64,000 nt of DNA, from contig ML991783.1 in the NCBI GenBank assembly GCA_010094025.1, positions 248,001 to 312,000 on the forward strand, given 5' to 3'. Below, in pieces: positions 44,907 through 54,841 of the stretch. Every line of letters begins with the position of its first letter. Position 1 is the stretch's first letter. Under the pieces are notes generated by a model that worked only from the letters and a program-made list of their open reading frames with translations, was not told the DNA's origin and ran no database searches. Made by a program: the position numbers and the translations under genes. Origin of the DNA: Viridothelium virens (Eukaryota > Ascomycota > Dothideomycetes > Trypetheliales > Trypetheliaceae).

Positions 44907-46748
44907 TTAACCTGTCACAGTTGCGGCCAGGACTTTGTCCTTGCCATACTCTAACATCTTGAGACGAGAGACAAAATCGTCACGATTGACTTCAATTTAG
45001 TTAGCCAGCATTCAGGTCCTGAGAATGCAGAACTTACTATAGCCACCCCCTAAGCGCCTTCTGCCAGTAAAAGCTGCTCTTCCATGCAGTACGCGCCAAT
45101 TATCGAAGACTTTTCAAAATCAGTAAGTTCTTCTCATCGAAAGGAGAAGTAGGCCCTACTTAAAGGCCTCCCTGGTAGTAACTTAGACCAATACTGCGAT
45201 CTCTCATCGGAAATTATCTGGTTGAACATTCTTGGAGGACATTAGTCAATCTCATCAAATGGACCAGCCCTCTAACACCGGCCATACAAAAATCGGTGCT
45301 CGACTCAGGCCAATTGTGACATTGAAATCTCTGACGACTTACCTTGCTGCTTCATACCATCTGCTTTTCATATGCATTGGACATTCGATGCTTGCTCGAT
45401 CGGCATTGTTCCACCGAATACGAAGCAAATGGCCTTGTTCTAGATCATGTTCAAGGACAGAAAACCCGCGATACGATGTGAAGTTGATGCCATCGTCACC
45501 ACTGGCATGGTGACGGACAGCTATCTCGCTCAGAAGCTTGTATGCTTCAGGGTCTTTCTGAAATAACTTTGCTGCAGCCGCCGCGCCATCGACAAGCAGA
45601 GATTCTCCGCCCTTTCCGCCTTCGTGGGAGAGCAAATGAAACATCTGGAGTCCGACGGGATCAGAAAAGTAAGTCGTATCTGTGTGGGCTTCCAAAGCAA
45701 GATTCGTATAGGCAGTATCAATGGATGCCATCTCGCTCAGGACCTCCCAGTATCCGCCTCAGAGTAAAGTCAGCAAAGCATGACGTGCTTTATGCTGTCG
45801 TCGAATCTCATGACCTACCGTAATGTGTCTGGCGTATAAATGATATTCTTTCTAATAAGGCTTTGGTAGCTTCGGGGGTCGGGGGGCATCCGTCTACAAA
45901 GCTGAAGCCATGCAAACGCTGTATTCATTCGGACTAGGACTTAGCTGGAAAATATAATCTTGCAACCATGCTTTTAAGGACAGAGAGTGAGGTGCTCACA
46001 ATTTCACTACACCATTTCTTAACCCCTTCCTCGGTTTGCATCACCTCATCATAATCTACCTGTGGTGGGCTATCCTGAATGTTTGAGCCCCAAAGATTTA
46101 CATTTCTTAACTCTTGAGATCAGTGACCCAGTCGCTAGACAAAAAGAAGCTGGTCGAACACGTACGGAAGCCGGCCTTGGCGTATTTGCGTCAACCTTTC
46201 CTCATCTTGTTCACGTAACCAAGCATGATCATAGAAGCTCTCATGACCGTCATGCCCTGATGGGGTAACACATCAGACGACCTTAACGGATTTAGAATGC
46301 ACGTCGGTGACGTTGAACCTACAAACAATTTGGAAGCCGTTGTTCATCTCTTGACATGATTTGATCTCAGGCGGCGTTGTGTTCTGCCATTGTCACCCTG
46401 GAAAGTTTTCTAGACAAACTGGGTACACTCACTTCGAACGTATTGTACAATCGTTGTTTTGTTTCAAGATGGAAGCATAGAGCACATTGACAGTGATCTC
46501 TGCCGGGTACGGGTCAGTGAACTGGGTTTGGCAAGGTTGCATTCAGCACACAGCGTACCTTAGCCATAATGATGGTCTCTGCTGTCAGCAAGTCTGTTCA
46601 TCACTAACGGATCTATGCCTGCATACAGAGGTTGAAATTGGCGGTCACGGAATGCGTAGAGCGCCTTGCCATCCCAGTACGCTTTTTTTCCAGAGATTGA
46701 TTCCGCTGAACTGATATGCGTAGGAGGAGCCTCGTAATTGTTAGCCAT
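44907..46748 (-). CDS. Trimethyllysine dioxygenase (TauD family)
   Basis: Eleven exons fit (46748-46627, 46576-46559, 46499-46433, 46383-46323, 46256-46162, 46110-46000, 45918-45819, 45757-45343, 45230-45160, 45109-45038, 44989-44907), giving 404 aa. The enzyme hydroxylates trimethyllysine with Fe(II) and 2-oxoglutarate, the first step of carnitine synthesis. The N-terminal GBBH-like zinc region is seen as WLRDHCQCALCFHLETKQRL, then DGHESFYDHAWLRE. The catalytic jelly roll has AHTDTTYFSDPVGLQMFHLL (iron His and Asp), VRWNNAD-like IRWNNADRAS, and IFDNWRVLHGRAAFTGRRR (distal His and 2-oxoglutarate Arg). Exon 2 has only 18 nt. The first two exons are the least certain. It may be the alternative gamma-butyrobetaine dioxygenase, but the HYGGYWEV and FSDPVGLQ segments fit the trimethyllysine enzyme better. 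Confidence 0.88.
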
Positions 46749-47394
46749 TTCATAAAGAGTAAAGCTAAGATCCTGAGTCTCACAATTGGTGGCGATCGAG
46801 GTTGTGAGTTCCTGGCTGTTGCTTGTGGCGATGGTGACACAACTTGTAACCGGGCAGGACTATGGAAATGACGAAGACGGTGGTGAATCTCTATGACATT
46901 AGAATTTTTGTTGTGGGGGTAAAGCTTTCCGCGACAGTACCTGCACGGAATTCCTGGAAGCAAGAGGAGACCCGATTGCCTTTGACACAAGGAAAAGATG
47001 GCCAGACTTTGGTAGTGACATTCTTGCTGCTTGAGCAGAGAACGGTCAAGCGAGTGGCATCACAAGAAAGTGTCGAGAAATTACAGGAGACTTGAGCTTT
47101 TCGTTAGGGATAATATACGATTCTGTCGTCATTATACTCCTCAGTGACTGAACAAGTCCGCAAAAATTACCTCTATCTTAATCCTGGATCATCCACCGTG
47201 CTCAAGAACAAGGCCAATCAGCTGCTGATTGAAAATTCATGTCGTCCTTCATATGAGAGACTGTTCTTAAAATCATGGACTACGCTGTAAAATTGATAAT
47301 CGTACTTCCACAAGGATTTTGTTCCCACGTACATCCGAAACATTGACTTAACTTCATAATTCCTTTCAAAAATTTTGAATTCCGGCAGAGTCTA
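46749..47394. other. Intergenic, upstream of trimethyllysine dioxygenase
   Basis: No recognised gene. A 77-codon plus frame (46862-47095) and a 125-codon minus frame (46613-46990) have no family resemblance. Confidence 0.45.
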
Positions 47395-47575
47395 CCTTAC
47401 AGCAGCTGGGGGGTTCCTTAATAGGTAATTAATACAATTTTATCTTAATTTAACTGTTATAACCATATTAACCCATATTAAGGCTGTGTTAACATGGATT
47501 AATAAGGTTATAGTAATAAAGTTGAAATAATATTATATTAATTACCTGTTGAGAAACCCCCCAGCCGCCGTAAGG
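47395..47575. mobile_element. MITE family 1, copy 3 (181 bp, RIP-like)
   Basis: Flanked by TA (47393-47394 and 47576-47577). Compared with copy 1 it is the same element with many C-to-T and G-to-A changes, mostly in CA/TG contexts: for example GGACCAACAAGG has become GGATTAATAAGG, and ATGTTGGCCC has become ATATTAACCC. The left arm is also altered (CCTTACAGCAG), while the right arm is nearly unchanged. Confidence 0.92.
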
Positions 47576-47701
47576 TACCTTCTTAAAATTAAGTGCAGTA
47601 TTCCCCAAAGAGATAGACTCTGTCTTAAGTCACAATTCACACTGTAATGTCTAGGAGCAAAAAAGCAAACTTTCATCGAACGGATGATCAAAACAGAGAG
47701 C

Positions 47702-47791
47702 CGACACCGATGGGACTCGAACCCACAATCTTTGCCATACAAAGAAAGAGAATAACCGGAAAGCAACGCCTTACCATTAGGCCACGGTGCC
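47702..47791 (-). tRNA. tRNA-Arg (anticodon CCG) with 18-nt intron
   Basis: On the minus strand the sequence folds as a full cloverleaf: acceptor GGCACCG paired with CGGTGTC, D arm GCC/GGC, anticodon stem TTGCT/GGCAA, five-base variable loop, and T arm GTGGG-TTCGAGT-CCCAT. The anticodon loop begins TTCCGG, giving anticodon CCG (arginine). An 18-nt intron (TTATTCTCTTTCTTTGTA) sits at the canonical position after base 37; removing it leaves a 72-nt body. The internal promoter boxes are present (A box TGGCCTAATGG, B box GGTTCGAGTCC). It lies between two MITEs, 126 bp from one and 86 bp from the other. Confidence 0.93.
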
Positions 47792-47877
47792 AAACTAAGT
47801 CAAATAACTTAGCTTGTACAGTATATACCAACATACCAAAAATTACTCCTCATCTTAACTTTGTCTAAACGGCCATC

Positions 47878-48321
47878 CATGCGGTTAACAAAAAAATCCG
47901 CACACTGAAACTGGGAGGTGCCTTATTAAAAAAGTAGCCATGTTTATAAACTACTTTTATAAAATATAAATTGTTATTTAATAATTTCTTGAGTCTAAAA
48001 GTTGGTAACTTTATAATAGCAGATAAGCCTAATGTACATATATGATCTTTTCTGTCAGGGACCTAGCCTAGCCTAAATGAGATGAAAGCATGCAGCGTAG
48101 ATATGAACGAGTATCTGGAGCTAGTAAAGCTACCTCGTGCGGACATGCGGGCAGCGCCGTCTATATACAGCTGCGCATGGGTCCGTGCGCAGAAGCATGT
48201 GACATATCACATGACCTCTCATCTCATCCTAGGCACGTGACCTTCAGTCCATGACATTTCTGTCTACTGTGTATAAACCACCTCCCAGTTTTGGTGTACG
48301 GGTTTTTCTGACAACCGCGTG
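47878..48321. mobile_element. MITE family 2, copy B (444 bp, with nested insertion)
   Basis: Flanked by perfect 5-bp repeats CCATC (47873-47877 and 48322-48326). The ends match copy A, but one is changed to CATGCGGTT. The length is exactly copy A (236) plus the nested 200-bp insert plus its 8-bp target duplication. The older part shows C-to-T changes relative to copy A. Confidence 0.9.
48057..48256. mobile_element. Nested 200-bp non-autonomous element, hAT-like
   Basis: Inserted within MITE family 2 copy B and flanked by the 8-bp direct repeat TTTCTGTC (48049-48056 and 48257-48264). The same site is uninterrupted in copy A. Eight-base duplications fit hAT transposons, as does a start reading CAGGGACC if the preceding C is counted. 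The ends share imperfect inverted words (CCTAAATGAGATGA against CCTAGGATGAGATGA). The interior is GC-richer than its host and has a near-palindrome CATGTGACATATCACATG. Confidence 0.8.
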
Positions 48322-48785
48322 CCATCTTACTCTAACTTGCCATGTAAACCTCAATAAATCTAGTACTCGTGCAGTAAAGTCCACATGTTACGACGGATAG
48401 CTAGATTAGCGATCATAGACCGCTGACAGACGACATACTCCCCAAAGAATTCTACAAATAGTAATAGAATGTGATACTATCCACTGTTTTCGTCTCAAGG
48501 TAGCAGCACGAAAGTGCACTTGCTCAGAGGTCAAGGTGAGATTGAATCATCTGAGATTTGATGGAATCGACTATGGTCGGATATAAGTTTTACCGAAGCT
48601 CCGAAGGCTATCCTGCTTAGTCAACTAGAAGCATTCATCACCCAGTAGGTGCCTTGACTTTGCACAGTAATCAACAAGCTCGCTATTGCTCCAAAAAGGC
48701 CCCAGTCGACTTCCATACATATCGAAGCCCTGAAGACCACCTTATACGTCCTTGAAGTAGCTCAAGAGTCGAATCCATCTGCACT
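48322..48785. promoter_or_regulatory. RPT5 upstream region
   Basis: 464 bp between the MITE and the RPT5 start codon. I looked for a clear proteasome control element of the yeast Rpn4 type and did not find one. Confidence 0.4.
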
Positions 48786-50355
48786 ATGTCGACATTAGAA
48801 GATCTCGATGATATCGAACGTGAAGACAAGGACAGAAAGGATGAGGGCGATGACAAGGACAAGAAGGCAAATGAAAATGGAGACGCAGAAATGAAGGATG
48901 CGGATGGTGAGAAGAAGGATGAGCAGAAAGAAGAAAACCCTATCGACGCGGAGATCCTCAATTCCAGTACACGGGATATCATAGCTCGGCGGCGACTCTT
49001 GGAAAACGATACACGGATTATGAAGAGCGAATTCCAGCGATTGACGCATGAGCGACAAACGATGAACGACAAGATCAAAGATAACATGGACAAGATCGAG
49101 AACAACCGGTAAGCGGCAGACTCATTTATTTGTTTGGCTACGAAGCTGCCGGCAAAGGGTCATCACTCGAAGAGTTCGCAACTGTCGCTAACATCTTGGT
49201 TGCTTTCAGACAATTACCGTACCTTGTCGGAAATGTCGTGGAAATTCTTGATCTGGACGTGACCGCCGAAGCTGCGGAGGAAGGGGCAAACATTGATCTC
49301 GACGCCACCCGAGTCGGTAAATCAGCCGTCATCAAAACTTCCACGCGCCAAACCATCTTCCTTCCTCTCATCGGTCTCGTTGATCATGAGAAACTCAAAC
49401 CCGGTGATCTCATAGGTGTGAATAAGGACTCATATCTCATCCTGGACACATTACCAGCTGAATACGACAGCAGAGTCAAGGCAATGGAGGTTGACGAGAA
49501 GCCGACAGAAAAATATACAGATGTAGGAGGATTGGACAAGCAGATTGAGGAGCTTGTAGAAGCCGTGGTATGGCCTATGAAAGAAGCCGAGAGGTTTAAG
49601 AAAATCGGGATTAAGGCCCCCAAAGGTACTGATACCATCTGTTTCGCCTTATTGGTACTATTCTGATTGCAAACAATACTGAATATCTCCCGTCCACAGG
49701 TGCACTCATGTACGGCCCTCCTGGTACCGGCAAGACCCTCCTGGCCCGAGCATGCGCCGCCCAAACCGAAGCTACCTTCCTCAAACTCGCCGGCCCACAA
49801 CTTGTCCAGATGTTCATTGGTGATGGTGCCAAGCTCGTCCGTGACTGCTTCGCGCTCGCCAAGGAAAAAGCTCCCTCAATCATCTTTATCGACGAGCTCG
49901 ACGCCGTTGGCACCAAGCGCTTCGATTCGGAAAAGAGCGGTGATCGTGAGGTGCAACGAACCATGTTAGAGCTGCTGAATCAGCTCGATGGATTTGCAAG
50001 TGACGACCGGGTCAAGGTTTTGGCAGCAACAAATCGGGTTGACGTGCTGGATCCGGCGCTGCTAAGAAGTGGGCGGTTGGACAGGAAAATTGAGTTTCCG
50101 CTGCCGAACGAAGAGGCTCGGGCACAGATTTTGAGGATCCATAGTCGGAAGATGACGGTTGACGATAGGGTGAATTGGCCCGAGCTAGCAAGAAGTACCG
50201 ATGAATTTGGTGGCGCGCAGTTGAAAGCTGTGTGTGTGGAAGCGGGTATGATTGCGTTGAGGAGTGGACAAGGAAAGATCAGCCATGAGCACTACGTGGA
50301 TGCGATTGCGGAGGTTCAGGCGAAGAAGAAAGACACCGCAAACTTCTACGCATGA
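48786..50355 (+). CDS. RPT5: 26S proteasome regulatory ATPase Rpt5
   Basis: Three exons: 48786-49108, 49210-49625 and 49700-50355, giving 464 aa. Rpt5 (human PSMC3) is one of six AAA ATPases that unfold substrates at the base of the 19S particle. Order: an acidic/Lys-rich N-terminal extension, a coiled coil ([19 protein letters not shown]), the OB domain ([16 protein letters not shown]), and the AAA domain with Walker A GPPGTGKT, Walker [12 protein letters not shown] and arginine-finger region [16 protein letters not shown]. It ends in FYA, the HbYX-type tail with which Rpt5 docks into the 20S pocket and which separates it from the other Rpts. The N-terminal extension (about 50 residues of Asp/Glu/Lys) is longer than in yeast. 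Intron 2 lies just before Walker A. Confidence 0.95.
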
Positions 50356-50574
50356 GAGCGCGCTCGACTTCTAAATGTTGTAATCCTAGGGTTGGCATAT
50401 AGACTAGCAATGCATGGAAGCGATTCTGCTTTCTGTCATCGAATTCCTTATTCATTCAGATCATCGATTTCATCCAAGATTCTTGTCTAGCGCTAAGTTC
50501 TGCAAACGCTCAATTGGGTATCATCAAATCATAGCCAAGAAAATGTAGAGCAAAATTGTACCCGGAAATAACCA
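50356..50574. terminator. Convergent 3' ends of RPT5 and F-box gene
   Basis: 219 bp between the two stop codons. Both transcripts must end here or overlap. No specific signal is identified. Confidence 0.35.
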
Positions 50575-52656
50575 TCAGAATAGAGTTTCCAGTCCCATAA
50601 GCTTCTCCTTTCGCCTCGTACTATGTCCTCCCCTTTTCCCAGAAGGTGCTCCTGAGCACGTTTCATCGCCAAGGGTAGTATCACCTCTCAGAAGCTCTCC
50701 TACATCAGCAATAGCCTTCTCATCTCCATCAATGTCTGGCTCCAAGATATATTCAATTTTGCTGCCCAGAATTCCCATATAACTCCGCAACGTATGAGAG
50801 CCTCTCACCACACCTTCCTCTTCGACAACCACCCGAGCCGCCGGGCGTTTCCTGGCCTCTTCTATGCGCTTCTGCGCCATAAGGCGCGCGATGGACAGTT
50901 TCCGGATGTTGAGAGTTTTGTAGGGATCAGAGGCGGCTTTGGTGGAGGGATCAGTCTGAGAAAGATCCGCAACGGCGACTTCGTAATCACTGGGCTGCGC
51001 AATTTCAGCAAGTGGTCGGCATAATCGCTGTAGTTTGCCATCTTCATCAACCGGGGCACGTATGAACCGAAGTGAAGGGAAGCCGCCAGCCTTGATGGAG
51101 TCTGCAAGGAGGTCTTGCGCGACACCGGGCTCGGGAATGTCCCAGTGCAGAAAGCGAAGTCGTGGAGAGACGAAGAAAGGCTGAGAAAGCGCTGCGCCGA
51201 AAGGTAGTTCGGGCATACTGTCTTGAGTGAGGGAAAACTTCGTGAGGTAGCGCGCATTGGTTAGAATGCGTGACACGAGAGATGCCGAAACAAATTCGAG
51301 GTTGATGAAAATTATTTTGCGCATGGAACGAAGCATCTGTGGCTCGGAGAGATAAGACAGCCCTCGGTCTGTAACACCAGGGAGGTTTTCGAGGCGAAGG
51401 GAATACAAGATCGGGAGGCCCTGGATGGTGTCGTCATTGAAGTCTTCGGCGACAAAGTTCGAGACGCAAAGGTGTCTAACCGATGGCAATCTCCGTAGGG
51501 TAGCATATATGACTTCGCTCCCAAGGCGACCATTATCTGAGCCAAGAACGAGTGTTTGCAGCGAGGACCAACCCGCGTGTCGAGAGACAAATGCAGACGT
51601 CTGTGCTGGCGAAGGAAGTCCCCGAGGCGCGCTTCCTTGTATTATGGACTGGGCCGGGCTGAGTTTTTTGGGGCCTATAATCCATGCACGTTCTTTAAGT
51701 TTGGTTATTCTGTGCAATTCAATCACCAGTGAATCTGCAATATGTCCATACGAGGGATAAAACCCAGTCAATTTCCGTAAGTTTGGACATGCCGCAACAA
51801 GAGATGCCAGAAGCTCGAATGCGCTATCCTTGTCTTTGGCTATGATTTCCAAGACTGCTCGGTCCTGCGCGGAGACCCTCAGTTCCTTTACCAGACCTGC
51901 TATGTGTGGTCTCTTGTGTAGTGTTCGACAGAGTCGTTTTAGACGAGTGGAACTTTTCAGCTTGAGTTTTTTAGGCTGCAGTGGCTGGTCGCTCAGAGGC
52001 ACCCAGACCTTTTGGTACCTAACAGCTCGTTAGAGACGACATGTGTTTTGCGAAACATGCGTGTCATGCTCACATAGCTTCTTGCGCGCTCTTCTGCCAT
52101 TTCCTACTCGTTAAACATAGTGAATACAGATCTTTCATGTAGCAAGCAGAGCAAAGTTCCATTTCCTCAGTCTTGTGTGCCGGCTCAAGCTGTTGGGCAA
52201 TACACTGATACACTTCCTCTGGAAGATTCTCAAAAATATGTGCTGGTAGTACGGTCGAATGATTGGAGCTTCTTGAGGGTTCCGATCGCTGCGGGAACGG
52301 CCGTCTCGATCGAGACAGTTCCCAAGGAGTCTTGGTAAGGGTAGGTACAGTGTCGAAGCTATACTCGCGCTGATGTAATGACGTATAGGATGTAGCCGAA
52401 GAGCGCCGTGATGCGCCTGAGCCATTTGACCATTGCGAGGCGGAGCTCCTGGTCGATGCGGAAGATGGGGAAAGCTGGAGGCTAGGTCTTGCATAATGCG
52501 ACGGATGCGCCGTGCGAGTCCTACTAAAGTCAGAAGATAGTCGCTAAGAGGGTTATGAAAATCCCAGGTAAGACAAGTACGAGATACTCACCTGCTCTTC
52601 TGAGGATCTGCATCCACCACGCGGAGTAGATCACGTTGAGACACTTTGGAAGCCAT
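50575..52656 (-). CDS. F-box protein with LRR-like C-terminal region
   Basis: Three exons: 52656-52592, 52523-52074 and 52018-50575, giving 652 aa. The N-terminal quarter is a Ser/Arg-rich disordered tail (MASKVSQRDLLRVVDADPQK). The F-box follows: LPAHIFENLPEEVYQCIAQQ, then a CxxC pair (LCSACYMKDLYSLCLTSRKW), then YQKVWVPLS. Leu-rich repeats of variable length come next, for example LRKLTGFYPSYGHIADSL, VRHLCVSNFVAEDFND and LYSLRLENLPGVTDRGLSYL. F-box proteins bring substrates to SCF ubiquitin ligases; the target here is unknown. The C-terminus is basic and disordered. The first exon and its join are inferred from phase and signals (GTGAGT donor, CTTTAG acceptor). Confidence 0.83.
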
Positions 52657-54841
52657 TTAGTATGAATGGTCACTCCGGGGAACCTTGAGAGCAATGTAGA
52701 GCAACTATGGCCATTGATGAGTCCTAAAAGACATGAGGTACGAGAGGCGCGGATGCATTGAATAAATGGATCTGGTGGGGTCGACAAGGGATCAGCGTGG
52801 TACGACTAAGCGTCAGAGAATCAATGCTGCAGCACTGGGTGAGTAAGATAAAGAATGCTAGCTCTCAGAGCCAATGAGAAAATAATTTGGGTCGCGACAG
52901 CCAGCCAAAGTCGTGTGGTGCAGGCCGAGGTAGGCCGTAGGTGATTACCTGGAAGACCTTTAGGGTTGAGACGGTGTCGATCAAAGTGATCAGCGTCGGA
53001 AAATGCAGAGAACAGTGCAGCGATCGCGCCACTTCGCCTACAATATCCCCGAGATGAGAGCTCTGTGCAAGGGTCAAGGATTAGTCTCGACGATACGCAG
53101 GTAAGATCTTACGCGATTCAAGCAAGCAAGGGCCCTGATGGTTCCCTCGTCTTGATAAGCGAGTCAATTTCAGCTTTGACTTTCTTGAAAAGTTAACACA
53201 TTCACGAAGGGTGAGCTGCCCAAATTGTCTTTACTTGAGGTATCTTACTATAGATGCTCTTGTGCTTAATCATAGTTCTTCCAATCCGGCGAGATGTACG
53301 GAGCTTAACATTGCTCAACCTGCTCTTATAGAGTGCTTGACCTTCCAGAATCCGCGTTTGACGACGATTAACTTAACCTAACGAACCAATGGCTTGGCAT
53401 CCGACCCGGTACTAAATAGCAGCATGCAGCCGGTACCCGATATTGGCTCAAGTCCTCCACAATATGCATCATTCGAAGTGAAAGCCCTCTTAGCTTTCCC
53501 TGCTGCTGCATACAAAATTCCATTTCCAAGAGCTATCGAGCAATTTATGACTTTTGAACCCTCATTACAAAATTACTCAGGGGGTCCGGCATGAATATGA
53601 TACAAACAAAAGCTGCGAAAAAGCAAAATCTATCTTCGCAGTCTTAAACTGACTTGATCTAGTCAAAGTCCACTAAACGAGGAGAGAAAGGGGATGAAGG
53701 GTGGAAGAGTGCGCTTGTAGGATGTGGGAACGGTTGTGCACCAAAAATCCAACCATCGGAACTCCGGAAATGTATTTTGCCGGCCTACGCAGAATGGTTC
53801 CGTCTTCCTCTCTTCGCAATCCAAGAATGACAATTTTCGGATAGGTGGAGATCCAAATGTAAGAGGAGCTGTTGCCAGAGTTTGTATGAGAGAGGAACGC
53901 GGCTTTACAGCGAAAACCGAACATTGAATTTGGAAATTCTGCCACGAGGGGAAAAAAGTCCTTTGGCTGTATGATCTGTATCTTCGATCGCAATTTGACA
54001 CAAAACGGGATTAAGGGAGGGAGATGATGGTGAAAGCTTTCCAAGACTCATGCGTCGTACGCGAATACGATAAGAACTGTCTGACAACCTCGACGGGACC
54101 TGCGACTGGGGAGATCCTCTCCTAGCCATGGAGGTAAGTATCGTTATATTTCCTCTATATTGTTGGTGTAGGCCGACATCTATGCTTGATTTTTGCATCT
54201 CGAATCTCCTTGCCTTCCTCGCCCATGTCAGATCCTTTAAAAGCTCGTATAGATCCTATCCAATGGACTCTAAATCTCATATGCAAGTTGCCGGAGTTCA
54301 GGCATTGGATGTCTGGGCGCTTCAGAAGGAAAGGCGGTACATCGGGGATTGGGCTCAGCCACTCGATTATACGTCAAGACTTAAGGTACCGAGTACTTTT
54401 TCCAGTTCGCATTACTCCATGTGGAGGGTTGATACACTAGCGGGGAGCGGTTGCTAATAAATTCCCGCGTTTTCTGGGGGTGAACCGCCTCCCAGGCCAA
54501 TGGCCGTCGCGGCGTAATTTCGTTTCGCAAGCATTGATCGCCGGAAGGAGAATGGTGTCAACTCGAAACAACGATTAACACTCGTCACATCTGAATTGGG
54601 CACACCTTGTTTTACATGTCGCATCAAAACTCAATCTAACCTCCTTTTTCCGAGAATGTTTCTTCGCGCTCATTATTGCTGCCTCCCTTCTCCCTCTCTC
54701 TCAGTTGTTTGCCCACTTCTTTCGTTCAATCGCACCGTTCTACCATTTCGTCCTTCTTTTGGTAGCTTTGCGGCGCTACACTGGCATTCCCTTGACATTT
54801 AGAATTGATCAACATTCTTTTCGATCATCAATTCATTCATT
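52657..54841. promoter_or_regulatory. 2.2-kb region between divergent F-box and GH16 genes
   Basis: No recognised gene. Short frames at 54128-54457 start near a splice-like GTAAGTATC but match nothing. The 150 bases before the GH16 gene are strongly CT-rich (for example 54670-54735), typical of highly expressed fungal genes. Confidence 0.5.
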
